DNA of 48,476 nt. It comes from an uncultured Lachnospiraceae bacterium. Its GTDB lineage: Bacteria; Bacillota; Clostridia; Lachnospirales; Lachnospiraceae. Below, one piece after another: positions 8,014 to 16,593 of this stretch; the first letter of the stretch is position 1; every line of letters starts with the position of its first letter. The position numbers and the translations under genes are program-made. The notes beneath the pieces are model-generated. The model had not been told where the DNA came from. It worked only from the letters and a program-made list of their open reading frames with translations, and did no database searches. The stretch is from positions 1 to 48,476 of the forward strand of contig CADBFP010000013.1 in the NCBI GenBank assembly GCA_902793995.1, read 5' to 3'.

Positions 8014-8436
8014 TTAGATGCTTAGGGCGGTTTGGAGTTTTTCGCCTGTTTCCGCCAGTTCCTCCGAGCCGGGATGACCGGGCTTCCACAGGCCCATGGC
8101 CCCGTCCTCTTTCCGCCGGGGAATCACATGCAGATGAAAGTGGAAAACGCTTTGGCCGGCGGCCTCCCGGTTGTTTTGCAGAAGGTGAAAGCCTTCGTAG
8201 TCCAGGGCTTCCATCTGGGCCCGGCCGATCCGGGCCCCCACCGCCATGGCGTGGCCCAGGATTTCTTCCGGCATCTCTAAAGAGTCATCGAAATGTTCCT
8301 TGGGCAGCACCAGGGTATGACCGGGATTGGCCGGCGCCAGATCCAGGATGGCCCGGACCGCCTCGTCCTCGTACACCGTTACCGAAGGAATCTCTCCGGC
8401 GGCAATTTTACAGAAAATACAGTCGTGCTTGGTCAT
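8014..8436 (-). CDS. HIT family nucleotide hydrolase
   Basis: 140 aa. The histidine triad HFHLH is at residues 99-103 (then VIP), the catalytic signature of HIT enzymes that cleave nucleotide phosphoramidates or dinucleoside polyphosphates. The N-terminal CIFCKI carries the zinc-binding Cys pair usual in this branch. This is the Hint-like bacterial group; physiological substrate unknown. It is the last gene of the glycan cluster's direction of transcription, 78 nt behind the flippase, but is probably a housekeeping gene. The ribosome site is GAGGTG. Confidence 0.9.
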   Translation of the reverse strand: MTKHDCIFCKIAAGEIPSVTVYEDEAVRAILDLAPANPGHTLVLPKEHFDDSLEMPEEILGHAMAVGARIGRAQMEALDYEGFHLLQNNREAAGQSVFHFHLHVIPRRKEDGAMGLWKPGHPGSEELAETGEKLQTALSI

Positions 8437-8460
8437 ATTATTTCACCTCTTTCTTAAGCG

Positions 8461-8512
8461 GGCGTGCCCTAAAGGACTAGGCGCTTCGCGCCGTCGCAAT
8501 GCCAGCCCCTAC
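8461..8512. repeat. Possible REP-like intergenic element
   Basis: The gap between flippase and HIT gene holds the hairpin GGCGCTTCGCGCC and a GTAGGGGCTGGCAT end (minus strand). That end resembles GTAGGGGCGGCCAAT at the right island border (39169-39183). Similarity is by eye only. Confidence 0.4.
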
Positions 8513-8514
8513 GC

Positions 8515-9957
8515 TTATTTTCTATGCAGATAACTGCTCAAGACCCCCTTGATCATATCCAGCGCTTTTACTTTCAGCAGCCGGGCGCCGGCCAGATACA
8601 GGCCTATCCCCAGGGGAATCTGAATCAGCAGAGTAGGCAGATCCTTCAGCCCCAGCAGCTGCACCGCCATCACCGCGCCCCCCATCCCCAGGGATAGAAG
8701 GATGTGGGGCAGCATATCCCTCAGCTGTTCTCCGTAATGGTAATCCAGCAGCTTCCGGTTGGGCCAGGAATTGATCAGCTGGGACAACACGGAATTGAAA
8801 ATAGAGCCCAGAGCCATGGCCAGCACGCTGATGCGGACCGTAATCAGCAAGGTAGTAATCCCCACGATTTTCTTCAGGATTTCCAGCTTCAGAAACAGGT
8901 CGCTGCGCCCCAGAGCCTTGATGGCGTTCAGATTCGCCGTATGCACACAATAAAAGGCATACACGAAGCAGAAAATCTGCATAAAGGGCACCGCCGGACT
9001 CCACTGTTCCTTGAGAAGAAGCCGCACCAGGGGATGGGCGCAGGCCGCCAATCCCGCCATCATGGGCATAATCACAAAGGAGCTGACCTGAATGGCCTTC
9101 CGGGTGGTGGCTTTCACCATCTCCCGGTTTTCCTGCTCGGCGGACATCACCGGCAGCAGCACGCTGTTGGTGGCGTCGTTGATATTGGTCACCAGCAGAT
9201 TGGGGAAGGTATCCCCCTTATTGTAAAAGGCCAGATCCGTTTCGCTGTAGCGGACCCCGATCACCATCTGGTACAGTTTTCCGTAAACCGTATCAATCAA
9301 GGTGGAGGCCAGCAGCTTCCAGGCATAGGAAAAGAGTCCTTTCAGTCTTTCAAAGGAAAACATCCGCTTGGGCCGCCATTTAACGGTCAGCCACAAAATG
9401 ATGGTATCAATGCAGGTATTCACCAGATTCTGCACAATGAGAGCCCAGACGCCATAACCGTTTAAGGCCATCCAGATCCCCACTACCGCCGCAATCAGGG
9501 TTCCCCCCAGGGTGGCGTAAAAGAATCGTTTGAAAATCAGATGCCGGGCCACATAAGCGGTCTGGATATTCTTAATGCCCCCGAAAATCAAAATCAGGGA
9601 AAGTCCCCGGATGGGCCAGATCAGTTCCGGATTGTCATACAGGCGGGCAATGAGAGGCGCCGTCAGGAACAACAGGGTGTAAAGCCCCAGGCACATCACC
9701 ATATTAAAGTAAAATACCGTGGAGAAATCCAGATCGTCCGCATCCTTTTTCTGCACCAGGGCATCATTTAAGCCGCAGGTCACAAAGACATTGACGATGG
9801 TGGTAAACACGGTGACGATGGCCACCAGACCGTAAACTTCCGGTCCCAAAATACGCCCCAGTACAATGGATACAATAAAACCCACCCCCTGGGCGCCGAA
9901 GCGTTCCATGAAACGCCAGAGAAAATTGGAGGAAACCGTTCTGCCGTCATGCGCCAT
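8515..9957 (-). CDS. Polysaccharide flippase (Wzx/WzxC-like, MOP superfamily)
   Basis: 480 aa, about 12-14 hydrophobic segments. The N-terminus (NFLWRFMERFGAQGVGFIVSIVLGRILGPEVYG) is typical of the polysaccharide-synthesis branch of the MATE/MOP superfamily, which moves lipid-linked oligosaccharide units across the membrane. The start overlaps the 3' end of the GT2 gene by 11 nt, so the two are translated together. It is the only flippase in the cluster and no polymerase is visible in the window, so the exported unit may be short or polymerised elsewhere. Confidence 0.88.
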   Translation of the reverse strand: MAHDGRTVSSNFLWRFMERFGAQGVGFIVSIVLGRILGPEVYGLVAIVTVFTTIVNVFVTCGLNDALVQKKDADDLDFSTVFYFNMVMCLGLYTLLFLTAPLIARLYDNPELIWPIRGLSLILIFGGIKNIQTAYVARHLIFKRFFYATLGGTLIAAVVGIWMALNGYGVWALIVQNLVNTCIDTIILWLTVKWRPKRMFSFERLKGLFSYAWKLLASTLIDTVYGKLYQMVIGVRYSETDLAFYNKGDTFPNLLVTNINDATNSVLLPVMSAEQENREMVKATTRKAIQVSSFVIMPMMAGLAACAHPLVRLLLKEQWSPAVPFMQIFCFVYAFYCVHTANLNAIKALGRSDLFLKLEILKKIVGITTLLITVRISVLAMALGSIFNSVLSQLINSWPNRKLLDYHYGEQLRDMLPHILLSLGMGGAVMAVQLLGLKDLPTLLIQIPLGIGLYLAGARLLKVKALDMIKGVLSSYLHRK

Positions 9958-10939
9958 GGGTTTTCCCTCCCAGCTGTTTCAGCTTTGCCAAAAACGGAAA
10001 GACTTTTTTCAGAGCGGCGCGGCGCTGCTGCTTCCGATAGGCCCGGTACAGGGGCCGGAGCATTTCATCCCGGGCCGCTTCCCGGAGCCGTCCTCTTTCC
10101 TGCAAAAGCGCGAAACGGTACTCCGCCAGATTCTGCCGGCGGAAATCTTTGGCTTTTTCGATTTCCGCATGGAAGCGGCCTTCATAATGGGCGTCCACCC
10201 GGTTTAACATGTCCGTCATCACTGTCTCATGCTCCAGACGGGCCTTTTCATCCTGCCAGATATCCGCCGTCCAGGAGCCCTGAACCCCTTCGTTGTGCAC
10301 ACACATGGGAGCCGAAAGATAACGGCATTTTCCCAAAACAGATGCATAAAGCAGCCAGGGATAATCTCCCACCCCGGAAACGAAAAAGGCCTCGGGCAAA
10401 GTCTCTCCCACTTCCCGGCGCATCAAAAAGGAATTGGTGGCAAAAAGCCCGGCCCCCCGCACCATCAATTCTTCCCGCTCAAAATCCCGGTCCGACTCCT
10501 CCGCCGGATACAGGAAATCTTCCTCCTGAACCCTGCCTTCCCGGTGGAGCAGGGCCCGGTGGACGCAGATGCTGTAATCCGGATGGGCCTCTAAAAAATC
10601 CGCCTGCCGCTGCAGCTTATCCGGATCCGTGAACTGATCGTCCCCGTCGCAGATGGCGAAGTATTTCCCCCGGGCTTTGGGGTAGAGGAAGGTTTTCATG
10701 ATGGGGGTATCGGGTTTGGAATACTGGTTTTCCTTTTGGTAAATGGGTTTGATTATCTCGGGATAACGGCTTTCAAACTCCCGGATAACAGCAGCGGTGC
10801 CGTCGGTGGAGGCATCGTCATGCACAATCACCTCAAAGGGGAAGTCCGTTTTCTGCATCACAAAACCTTCCAGCGTCTGCCGGATGTAGGCTTCATGATT
10901 ATAGGCTAAACATAAAACGGAAACCAAAGGGGTCATCAT
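9947..10939 (-). CDS. Glycosyltransferase family 2
   Basis: 330 aa. A GT-A fold starts at the N-terminus (LVSVLCLAYNHEAYIRQTL), with the nucleotide-sugar motif DDASTDGT at about residues 42-49 and a DGDD metal site at about 97-100. There is no membrane segment. The basic C-terminal tail (YRKQQRRAALKKVFP) may attach to the membrane. Two ATGs at 10939 and 10936 are possible; I kept the first. It lies 6 nt behind the DegT stop and overlaps the flippase, so it belongs to the same transcript and likely adds a sugar to a lipid-linked glycan. Donor and acceptor unknown. Confidence 0.88.
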   Translation of the reverse strand: MMTPLVSVLCLAYNHEAYIRQTLEGFVMQKTDFPFEVIVHDDASTDGTAAVIREFESRYPEIIKPIYQKENQYSKPDTPIMKTFLYPKARGKYFAICDGDDQFTDPDKLQRQADFLEAHPDYSICVHRALLHREGRVQEEDFLYPAEESDRDFEREELMVRGAGLFATNSFLMRREVGETLPEAFFVSGVGDYPWLLYASVLGKCRYLSAPMCVHNEGVQGSWTADIWQDEKARLEHETVMTDMLNRVDAHYEGRFHAEIEKAKDFRRQNLAEYRFALLQERGRLREAARDEMLRPLYRAYRKQQRRAALKKVFPFLAKLKQLGGKTHGA

Positions 10940-10945
10940 ACACTC

Positions 10946-12046
10946 TTATTTCAGGATGATATCGCAAATCCGGTCCACATCCTCCGGCGCCAGATCCGCA
11001 TACAGGGGCAGGGTCAGCACCCGGTCCGCCACATGGGCGGCCAAGGGGGTTTTATCCTTTCCACCGGTGGGCAGGGAGCGGTAGCATTCGCTGTCATTGG
11101 TTAAAGGGTAAAAATATTTCCGGGGCACGATATCCTGGAACGCCAGGCGGTCAAAGACTTCGTCCCGGCTGTATTTATATCCGTCAAAAACCACGGGATA
11201 ATAGGCATGATTGGGGCTTACTCCGGGCTGGGTCCCCGCCAGGATAATGCCCTCCCGTCCCGCCAGGCGGGCGTTGTACTGTTCCACCACCCGGCCCCGC
11301 TTTTGGATTTCTTCCTCCAGCTGCCGCAGGTTGCAGAGTCCCATAGCCGCCTGGAACTCGCTCATTTTTGCATTGCCTCCGATATAGGCCACTTCTTCCG
11401 GCCCCCGGATGCCAAAGTTTTTCAAATCGTTCAGGAGCTGCACCAGGGAGTCCTCCCGATAGGCCAGGGCGCCCCCTTCTATGGTGTGGAACACTTTGGT
11501 GGCATGGAAGCTGTACATGGCCATGTCTCCGAAGCAGGCGCTGCTGACTCCCTCCTTCGTCACGCCGAAGGCGTGAGCAGCATCATAAAAAATCGGCAGC
11601 TTATACGCCTTACCCAGAGCCTCAAAGGCTTCCACATCGCAAAGCCTGCCATATACATGCACCGGCAGAATGGCAACTGTTTTCTCCGTAATCAGAGCCT
11701 TGACTTTCTCCGGATCCAGGGTATAGTCCTCCGGCTTGATATCCGCAAATACCGGCACCAGCCCGTTGCGGCTGATGGCATGGGTGGTGGAAACGAAGGT
11801 ATAAGGGGTGGTAATCACTTCCCCGCCCTTGGGCAAGTGCAAAGCCGCCAGGGCAGTCTCCAGAGCCAGATGGCCGTTAGTAAAAAGGGTCACATGAGGA
11901 ATGCCCAAATAGGCCTCAAGGGCCTCTTCCAGGGCCTGATGCTTATCTCCCATATTGGTCAGCCAGCGGGAGTCCCATAGCCCTTGTATTTCCCGGCAGA
12001 ATTCCTCAAAATCCGGCAAGGATGAACGAGTTACATTAATCCGCAT
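10946..12046 (-). CDS. DegT/DnrJ/EryC1/StrS family sugar aminotransferase
   Basis: 366 aa, the usual length. The PLP lysine is K184 in SFHATKVFH, followed by EGGAL, and FYDAAHAFG supplies the PLP-ring contact. The N-terminal SRWLTNMGDKHQALEEAL fits enzymes that put an amino group on keto-sugar nucleotides (VioA/FdtB-like). The gene implies an amino-sugar in the exported glycan. No sugar nucleotidyltransferase or dehydratase is nearby, so its keto-sugar substrate must be made elsewhere or by the SDR upstream. A ribosome site AGGAGG lies 6 nt upstream, followed upstream by a MITE-like repeat. Confidence 0.9.
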   Translation of the reverse strand: MRINVTRSSLPDFEEFCREIQGLWDSRWLTNMGDKHQALEEALEAYLGIPHVTLFTNGHLALETALAALHLPKGGEVITTPYTFVSTTHAISRNGLVPVFADIKPEDYTLDPEKVKALITEKTVAILPVHVYGRLCDVEAFEALGKAYKLPIFYDAAHAFGVTKEGVSSACFGDMAMYSFHATKVFHTIEGGALAYREDSLVQLLNDLKNFGIRGPEEVAYIGGNAKMSEFQAAMGLCNLRQLEEEIQKRGRVVEQYNARLAGREGIILAGTQPGVSPNHAYYPVVFDGYKYSRDEVFDRLAFQDIVPRKYFYPLTNDSECYRSLPTGGKDKTPLAAHVADRVLTLPLYADLAPEDVDRICDIILK

Positions 12047-12058
12047 AGAAATCCTCCT

Positions 12059-12121
12059 TGCCCTCTCCCGGACGCGGGAGAGGGGGGACCGCCGCCATAA
12101 GGCGGTGGTGGGTGAGGGCGA
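12059..12121. repeat. MITE-like element A with GCCCTC terminal inverted repeats
   Basis: The ends are GCCCTCTCCC (12060-12069) and GGGTGAGGGC (12110-12119), inverted copies with one mismatch. Inside are two hairpins, CTCCCGGACGCGGGAG and ACCGCCGCCATAAGGCGGT. The same ends bound a longer element at 39845-40057 in the opposite orientation. It lies inside the operon between the SDR and DegT genes. Confidence 0.7.
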
Positions 12122-12132
12122 CTTGCTACCGC

Positions 12133-12903
12133 CTATATATATTCCCCTCCCGTAATCCGGAGCACGCTGCCGGTCATCATGGCAGAGGCATCGGACATTA
12201 AATACACCAGGGCTTCCAGATAATCGCTCCGTTCCAGCATGCGGCCCATAGGCAGAATCTCTCCGGCCCGGCGGCGCAGCTGGGCCTCGCTTTCTCCCTG
12301 GCTTTTCCGCAAAGCCACTTCCCCCTCCGTAGGGGTCCAGCCCAGGGTCAGATAATTGCAGCGGATCTGATCCGATGCATAATGATGGGCAATATGCTCC
12401 ATCAAAACCCGCAGCACGCCCTTGGAGCAGGCATAGGCCGCCCGGTCCTTCTGGCCTCCCCAGGCATGGGCGGAGCCGGTAAAGACAATGGAGCCGCCCC
12501 CCTGGGCCTGCATGGGCCCCAGAGCCTCCTGCACGCAGAAGAAAGCCGCCTTGAAATTGATATCCATCACCCGGTCAAAGGTTTCCTCGTCGCAGCTGTC
12601 CAGGGGCGAAACCGGGGTAATGCCCGCATAAATAAACAGACCGTCTATCCGGCCGAAGCGGGTCAGGGTCTCCCGGATCAGCTTCCGGCAGTCTTCCACC
12701 TTTTCCAGATCCGTATGGACAAAATGGCCTTCGCTGCCATAGGTTTCCATCAGGCGGAGGGAGCGGTGGGCCGCCTCTTCATCCCGGCCGCCGATCACCA
12801 CCCGGGCCCCCCGGCGGGCGAATTCCTCCGCCGCCGCCCGGCCCACGCCTTTGGTGCCGCCGGAAACCGCTATCACTTTTCCCTTTAGTTCTTTTTCCGT
12901 CAT
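12133..12903 (-). CDS. SDR family oxidoreductase
   Basis: 256 aa. The cofactor motif is SGGTKGVG (14-21). The catalytic set is S144, Y157 and K161 (YACSK). RGARVVIGGRDEE, with a basic residue after the second strand, suggests NADP(H). The protein resembles classical FabG-like SDRs and not the extended sugar epimerase type. Its start overlaps the ATP-grasp stop by 4 nt. In this context it probably reduces or oxidises an intermediate attached to the glycan or its building block; substrate unknown. Confidence 0.88.
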   Translation of the reverse strand: MTEKELKGKVIAVSGGTKGVGRAAAEEFARRGARVVIGGRDEEAAHRSLRLMETYGSEGHFVHTDLEKVEDCRKLIRETLTRFGRIDGLFIYAGITPVSPLDSCDEETFDRVMDINFKAAFFCVQEALGPMQAQGGGSIVFTGSAHAWGGQKDRAAYACSKGVLRVLMEHIAHHYASDQIRCNYLTLGWTPTEGEVALRKSQGESEAQLRRRAGEILPMGRMLERSDYLEALVYLMSDASAMMTGSVLRITGGEYI

Positions 12904-14189
12904 GCCAGCTCCAGCGCCTTGTCCGCGTCAAAGGCCTTTAACACCATGTTCCGGCCTTCCGTATCATAAACCTTTACGGCCGCCCCGTATTCCTTTAGGG
13001 CCGCCGCCAGTTCCTCCTTCGAATCGCAAAGCAGATACAGGCGGGTCAGCACCTGTTTCTCCGTGCCTACCCACTCCGGCAGCACCCGGTCCCCTTCGTG
13101 AAGCCGCTCGATATTGGCCACCACCCGGGGATCCTCCTGGGCCTTTTCCAGGCCTTCTATCCGGGCAATCTCCCCTTCCTTCAGCAGGAACCACTGGGTA
13201 GCCGCCCATTTTCCCCGGAAAGTGGGATCGTCTTCTTTGGCCAGATCCACCGTCCCTTCGCTGCCGGTCAGCGCATAGCGGATCAGCATCTCCCGCTGAT
13301 CGAAGCCATGGGCGGCCTTCATCAGCAGATGAGGCGCCTCTCCCTGGAGGCGGAAGCCTGTGTCATATACATAAAACTCTCCGTCTTCATAAAAGGCGGA
13401 CAGCATCAGCACCCCGTTCGCGATGCCGATGGCCTTAAAGAGCCGCAAAGCATTTTGGTGCATGCGCTCGTAATACTCGTTGATATGTTTGGAGGGATAA
13501 GTGCCTCCCAGGCAGACCCGGGACAGTCCCGGCTGCTCGTCTGTGGTGTAGCGGTCGTAAATGCAGGAAGCGCTGGCCACCCCGTCTTTGAAGGTGTAAT
13601 ACAGCCCCATATCCTCGCATTGCATATAGCGTTCCACAATGAAGCGCCCGGCCCGGGAAGCCTCCAGGGCTTTTTCCACCGCCGCCGGTATTTCCGCTTC
13701 CGAAAAGCAGACCGTCATGCCCATGCCGCTGTAGGAATCCACGGGTTTTACCATTACCGGGTATTGGATCTTGTCCAGATCCTCCCGGCGCAGCTGCGCA
13801 TCCAGATAATACTCCGGCACCCCATGGACGCCGTAGCGTTCGCAGGTAGCTTTAAATACATCCTTATAAGAGAACACATCCACGATTTCCTGGCTGGCAT
13901 AGCAATACAAACCCAGGGCATCGCAGACCTTGCAGTAGGCCGGCACCAGAATGTCCGCCACCCCCACCAGGACGCCGTCCACCTCTTCCTCCCGGGCCAG
14001 GGCCACCAGCCCCGGCACATCCAGCCCGTCCACCTCGCAGGCTTTCCAGGCATAGGCCTTGGCTGCATCCTCCGGGCGGTTGCTGGTCACCAGGGTTTTT
14101 ACCCCCAACTCATTTGCCAGCTGCACCAGGGGAATGGTTTCCGGGTTGGCCCCCAGAATCAACAGTTTTTTGCCGGATAAATCACTCAT
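12900..14189 (-). CDS. ATP-grasp domain ligase
   Basis: 429 aa. The N-terminus (KKLLILGANPETIPLVQLANELG) is a pre-ATP-grasp Rossmann domain, as in PurK and CarB-like proteins. The ATP-grasp core follows: YPVMVKPVDSYSGMGM holds the ATP-binding Lys and Gly-rich loop, FIVERYM the second strand, and FYVYDTGFRLQG the metal-binding end. Such enzymes join a carboxylate to an amine or thiol through an acyl-phosphate. It overlaps the SDR and MBL genes by 4 nt on each side. It may attach an amino acid or small acid to the amino-sugar made by the DegT enzyme. This is inference from neighbours. Confidence 0.85.
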   Translation of the reverse strand: MSDLSGKKLLILGANPETIPLVQLANELGVKTLVTSNRPEDAAKAYAWKACEVDGLDVPGLVALAREEEVDGVLVGVADILVPAYCKVCDALGLYCYASQEIVDVFSYKDVFKATCERYGVHGVPEYYLDAQLRREDLDKIQYPVMVKPVDSYSGMGMTVCFSEAEIPAAVEKALEASRAGRFIVERYMQCEDMGLYYTFKDGVASASCIYDRYTTDEQPGLSRVCLGGTYPSKHINEYYERMHQNALRLFKAIGIANGVLMLSAFYEDGEFYVYDTGFRLQGEAPHLLMKAAHGFDQREMLIRYALTGSEGTVDLAKEDDPTFRGKWAATQWFLLKEGEIARIEGLEKAQEDPRVVANIERLHEGDRVLPEWVGTEKQVLTRLYLLCDSKEELAAALKEYGAAVKVYDTEGRNMVLKAFDADKALELA

Positions 14190-14947
14190 AATGCATATTC
14201 CTCCCCCGGATACATAAACAAAAAGGCCTGCTCCGGATATTCTTTCGTCATCAATTCATAAAACAGATCCGCCCGTCCTCCGTGGGAGGCAAACATGCCG
14301 AAATGGCAGGGAATCAGCAGGCGAGGTTTTAACAGATCCGCCAGAGCGGCGCAGTCCCGGTAATCCAAATTGCCGTAGGCGCCGTTGATAGGGGCCGCCA
14401 GAAGGTCCAGGGGACCGTCTGAGAGATACTCCTCCCGAAAGTCCCGCCGCAGGCAGGTATCCCCCGTAAAGAGAAGCCGCCGTCCCTCCGTCTCCACCAG
14501 CACTCCCACCGCCAGGGGCGCCCCCTTTCCGTGGTCGCAGGAGACAAAATGCAGGGAAAAACCGGCACATTCCACCCGCCTGCCCGGAGCGATATAGCGG
14601 ACGCAGCCCGCATCCAGGCCGTTTTCCGCCACCAGTTCCTCACAATCCCGGGGAGCAAAAAGGAGGGTTTCCTTTTTCATCAGGGCGGGCATGGCGTCTT
14701 TGTCGTAATGATCCTGATGATGATGGGTGGCGATAATCACATCCGCCGGCATGGCCGATGGATCCGCCGGTGGCGCCGCCAGCCGCTTATACCCCTCGTG
14801 TCCCTCCAGGGTCCGCACGCAATCGCTGAAATAGGGGTCGATCAGCAGCCATTTTCCCCGGCTGTTTTGTATGGCAAAGCCCGCCTGGCCTAAAAAGAAC
14901 AGGCGGGACTTTGGATTTGGTGCGGAGCTTAATACGTCCCGCAGCAT
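14186..14947 (-). CDS. MBL-fold metallo-hydrolase (UlaG-like)
   Basis: 253 aa. The metal motif HHHQDH (75-80) is preceded by the UlaG-like start (LFFLGQAGFAIQ, LLIDPYFSDC). FTGDTC and PCHFGMF supply further ligands. UlaG is a lactonase acting on L-ascorbate-6-phosphate; other members act on varied phosphodiesters or esters. It is the first gene of a four-gene set with 4-nt overlaps to the ATP-grasp gene, which in turn overlaps the SDR gene. A hydrolase of a lactone or ester intermediate would suit the cluster. Ribosome site GAGAGG. Confidence 0.87.
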   Translation of the reverse strand: MLRDVLSSAPNPKSRLFFLGQAGFAIQNSRGKWLLIDPYFSDCVRTLEGHEGYKRLAAPPADPSAMPADVIIATHHHQDHYDKDAMPALMKKETLLFAPRDCEELVAENGLDAGCVRYIAPGRRVECAGFSLHFVSCDHGKGAPLAVGVLVETEGRRLLFTGDTCLRRDFREEYLSDGPLDLLAAPINGAYGNLDYRDCAALADLLKPRLLIPCHFGMFASHGGRADLFYELMTKEYPEQAFLFMYPGEEYAL

Positions 14948-14974
14948 AAAACACCTCTCTTACTAAGCAGCCTC

Positions 14975-15418
14975 TTATTCGGTAGGCACATCGGAAGTAC
15001 AGTGAGGGCAGCGTACCGCATCCAGCGGAATCTCGCTCTTGCAGAAGGGGCAGGTCTTGGTGGTAGGCGCCGCTTCCTCCTCTTTCTGCATCTTGTTGAT
15101 GCCTTTGACGATCATAAACACAATCAGAGCCAGAATCAGGAAGGTGATGATGGCGGCAATAAAGGCGCCGAACTTAATGGCGACTTCTTCCGCAATCACT
15201 TCCCCGGCGGGGCTTAACTCCGCCTGCTTCAGCACGATCTTCAGGCTCTCTTCCAGACTGTTGACGCCGGGAATCAAGGCCAGCAGCGGGTTCACGATAT
15301 TGCCGGTAAAGGCCGTGACCAGAGCCGTAAAGGCACCGCCGATGATAACGCCGATGGCCATATGAACCATATTGCCCTTTACGGCGAACTCCTTGAATTC
15401 CTGCATGAACTTCTTCAT
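14975..15418 (-). CDS. mscL: Large-conductance mechanosensitive channel MscL with zinc-ribbon tail
   Basis: 147 aa. The start at 15418 has AAGGAGG 7 nt upstream; the open frame extends 15 codons further but without such a site. EFKEFAVKGNMVHMAIGVIIGGAF is the N-terminal helix and pore-lining TM1 of MscL. TM2 is at about residues 82-105. Instead of ending in a short charged helix, the protein continues to a zinc ribbon with CPFC and CPHC pairs near the C-terminus. MscL releases solutes during hypo-osmotic shock. The tail probably lies in the cytoplasm below the pore. The gene follows the HisC-like gene by 65 nt on the same strand. Confidence 0.92.
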   Translation of the reverse strand: MKKFMQEFKEFAVKGNMVHMAIGVIIGGAFTALVTAFTGNIVNPLLALIPGVNSLEESLKIVLKQAELSPAGEVIAEEVAIKFGAFIAAIITFLILALIVFMIVKGINKMQKEEEAAPTTKTCPFCKSEIPLDAVRCPHCTSDVPTE

Positions 15419-15483
15419 ACTGTTATCCTCCTTATCCTTTGCGGCCATTTCCTTGAGCCGCAAGTCTTTTCATCATACACCCA

Positions 15484-16593
15484 TCAGGAGAGAAATGCAA
15501 GGGATGCGGTTTCAATTACCCGCTCCATCTGGGATTTTTCCCCTATGGTGACCCGAAGGCAGCCTTCCAGGGAAGGGCTCTGGCGCACATCCCGCACAAA
15601 GATATTGGCCGCCTCCCACTGCCGCTTCAGCACCTCTTTTATCTCCGGAGTACGGCAGCGCAGCAGCACGAAGTTCCCCCGGCTGGGGAAAGCCTTCAGA
15701 TACGCCCCCAGGGGGCCCTGATTGATGGTCTCGATAAAATAGCTCCGGGCCTCCTGCACCTTCGCCGCATACTGCCGCATATAAGCGGCGTCCTCCAGGG
15801 CGGCAGCTGCCGCCACCTGAGTAAAGGTATTGATATTTTTGGGATTGCGGATTTTGGACACGGCTTCGATATTGGCCCGGGAGGCCAGAAGGTAGCCGAA
15901 GCGCAAATTCGCCAGTCCGAAGGCCTTGGAGAGGGTGCGGGTAATCAGGAGATTGTCCCGATCCCGCACCAGGGCATCCGCGCTTTCCTCCGCAAACTCG
16001 CCGTAGGCCTCATCCACCACAAAACAGCTGTCCGGGAAGTCCGCCAGCAGGGCGGCGATCCGATCCGCGGGAATCAAAGTTCCCGTAGGATTATTGGGGT
16101 TGCAGATATAGACCAGCCGGGGCTTCACCGCCTCCAGGCGGCGGCGGAAATCCGTTTCATCGAAGGCAAAGTCCTCCCCTAATTCCGCATAATACAGCCT
16201 TGCCCCGGTGGATTCCGCCGTAAGGCGGAAATTGTCGTAGGAGGGCCAAAGAATCAGCACCCTGTCTCCCGCCGTGAGATAGGCCCGGGCCAAGTATTCG
16301 TGCAAATCGTCGGAGCCGCCGAAGTATTGGATATTCTCCTCCGGCAGGCCCGTGTACTGAGCCAGCCGGGCCATCAGCTCTTCATTGAAGGTGGAGGGAT
16401 ACAGGCGGAACACATCCTCCTGCTCCATCAGCTCCGTCAGCAGCTGCTTCACCAGAGGCGAGGGGGGCACGGTGGCTTCGTTCCAGTCCAGTTTCAGAAT
16501 CCGGCTCCGCTCTTCGGGGGCCACTGCCCAGATTTTATGGGAGGCCACGGTATAGGGCTTGATGGTATCTAAGGTCTCATTCCAGGCTTTCAT
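15484..16593 (-). CDS. HisC-like PLP-dependent aminotransferase or decarboxylase
   Basis: 369 aa, fold type I. The PLP lysine is K223 in RTLSKAFGLANLRFG; CNPNNPTG (164-171) and DEAYGEF (194-200) bind the cofactor. The C-terminal LRVTIGEKSQMERV is very HisC-like. The HisC family also includes CobD, which decarboxylates phosphothreonine. There are no his genes nearby. The start overlaps the cytidylyltransferase stop by 4 nt, so the two are translationally coupled, and a LicD gene lies just upstream of both. I infer that the enzyme makes or modifies an amino-alcohol phosphate for the cytidylyltransferase. Plain histidinol-phosphate transamination is the default alternative. Confidence 0.85.
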   Translation of the reverse strand: MKAWNETLDTIKPYTVASHKIWAVAPEERSRILKLDWNEATVPPSPLVKQLLTELMEQEDVFRLYPSTFNEELMARLAQYTGLPEENIQYFGGSDDLHEYLARAYLTAGDRVLILWPSYDNFRLTAESTGARLYYAELGEDFAFDETDFRRRLEAVKPRLVYICNPNNPTGTLIPADRIAALLADFPDSCFVVDEAYGEFAEESADALVRDRDNLLITRTLSKAFGLANLRFGYLLASRANIEAVSKIRNPKNINTFTQVAAAAALEDAAYMRQYAAKVQEARSYFIETINQGPLGAYLKAFPSRGNFVLLRCRTPEIKEVLKRQWEAANIFVRDVRQSPSLEGCLRVTIGEKSQMERVIETASLAFLS

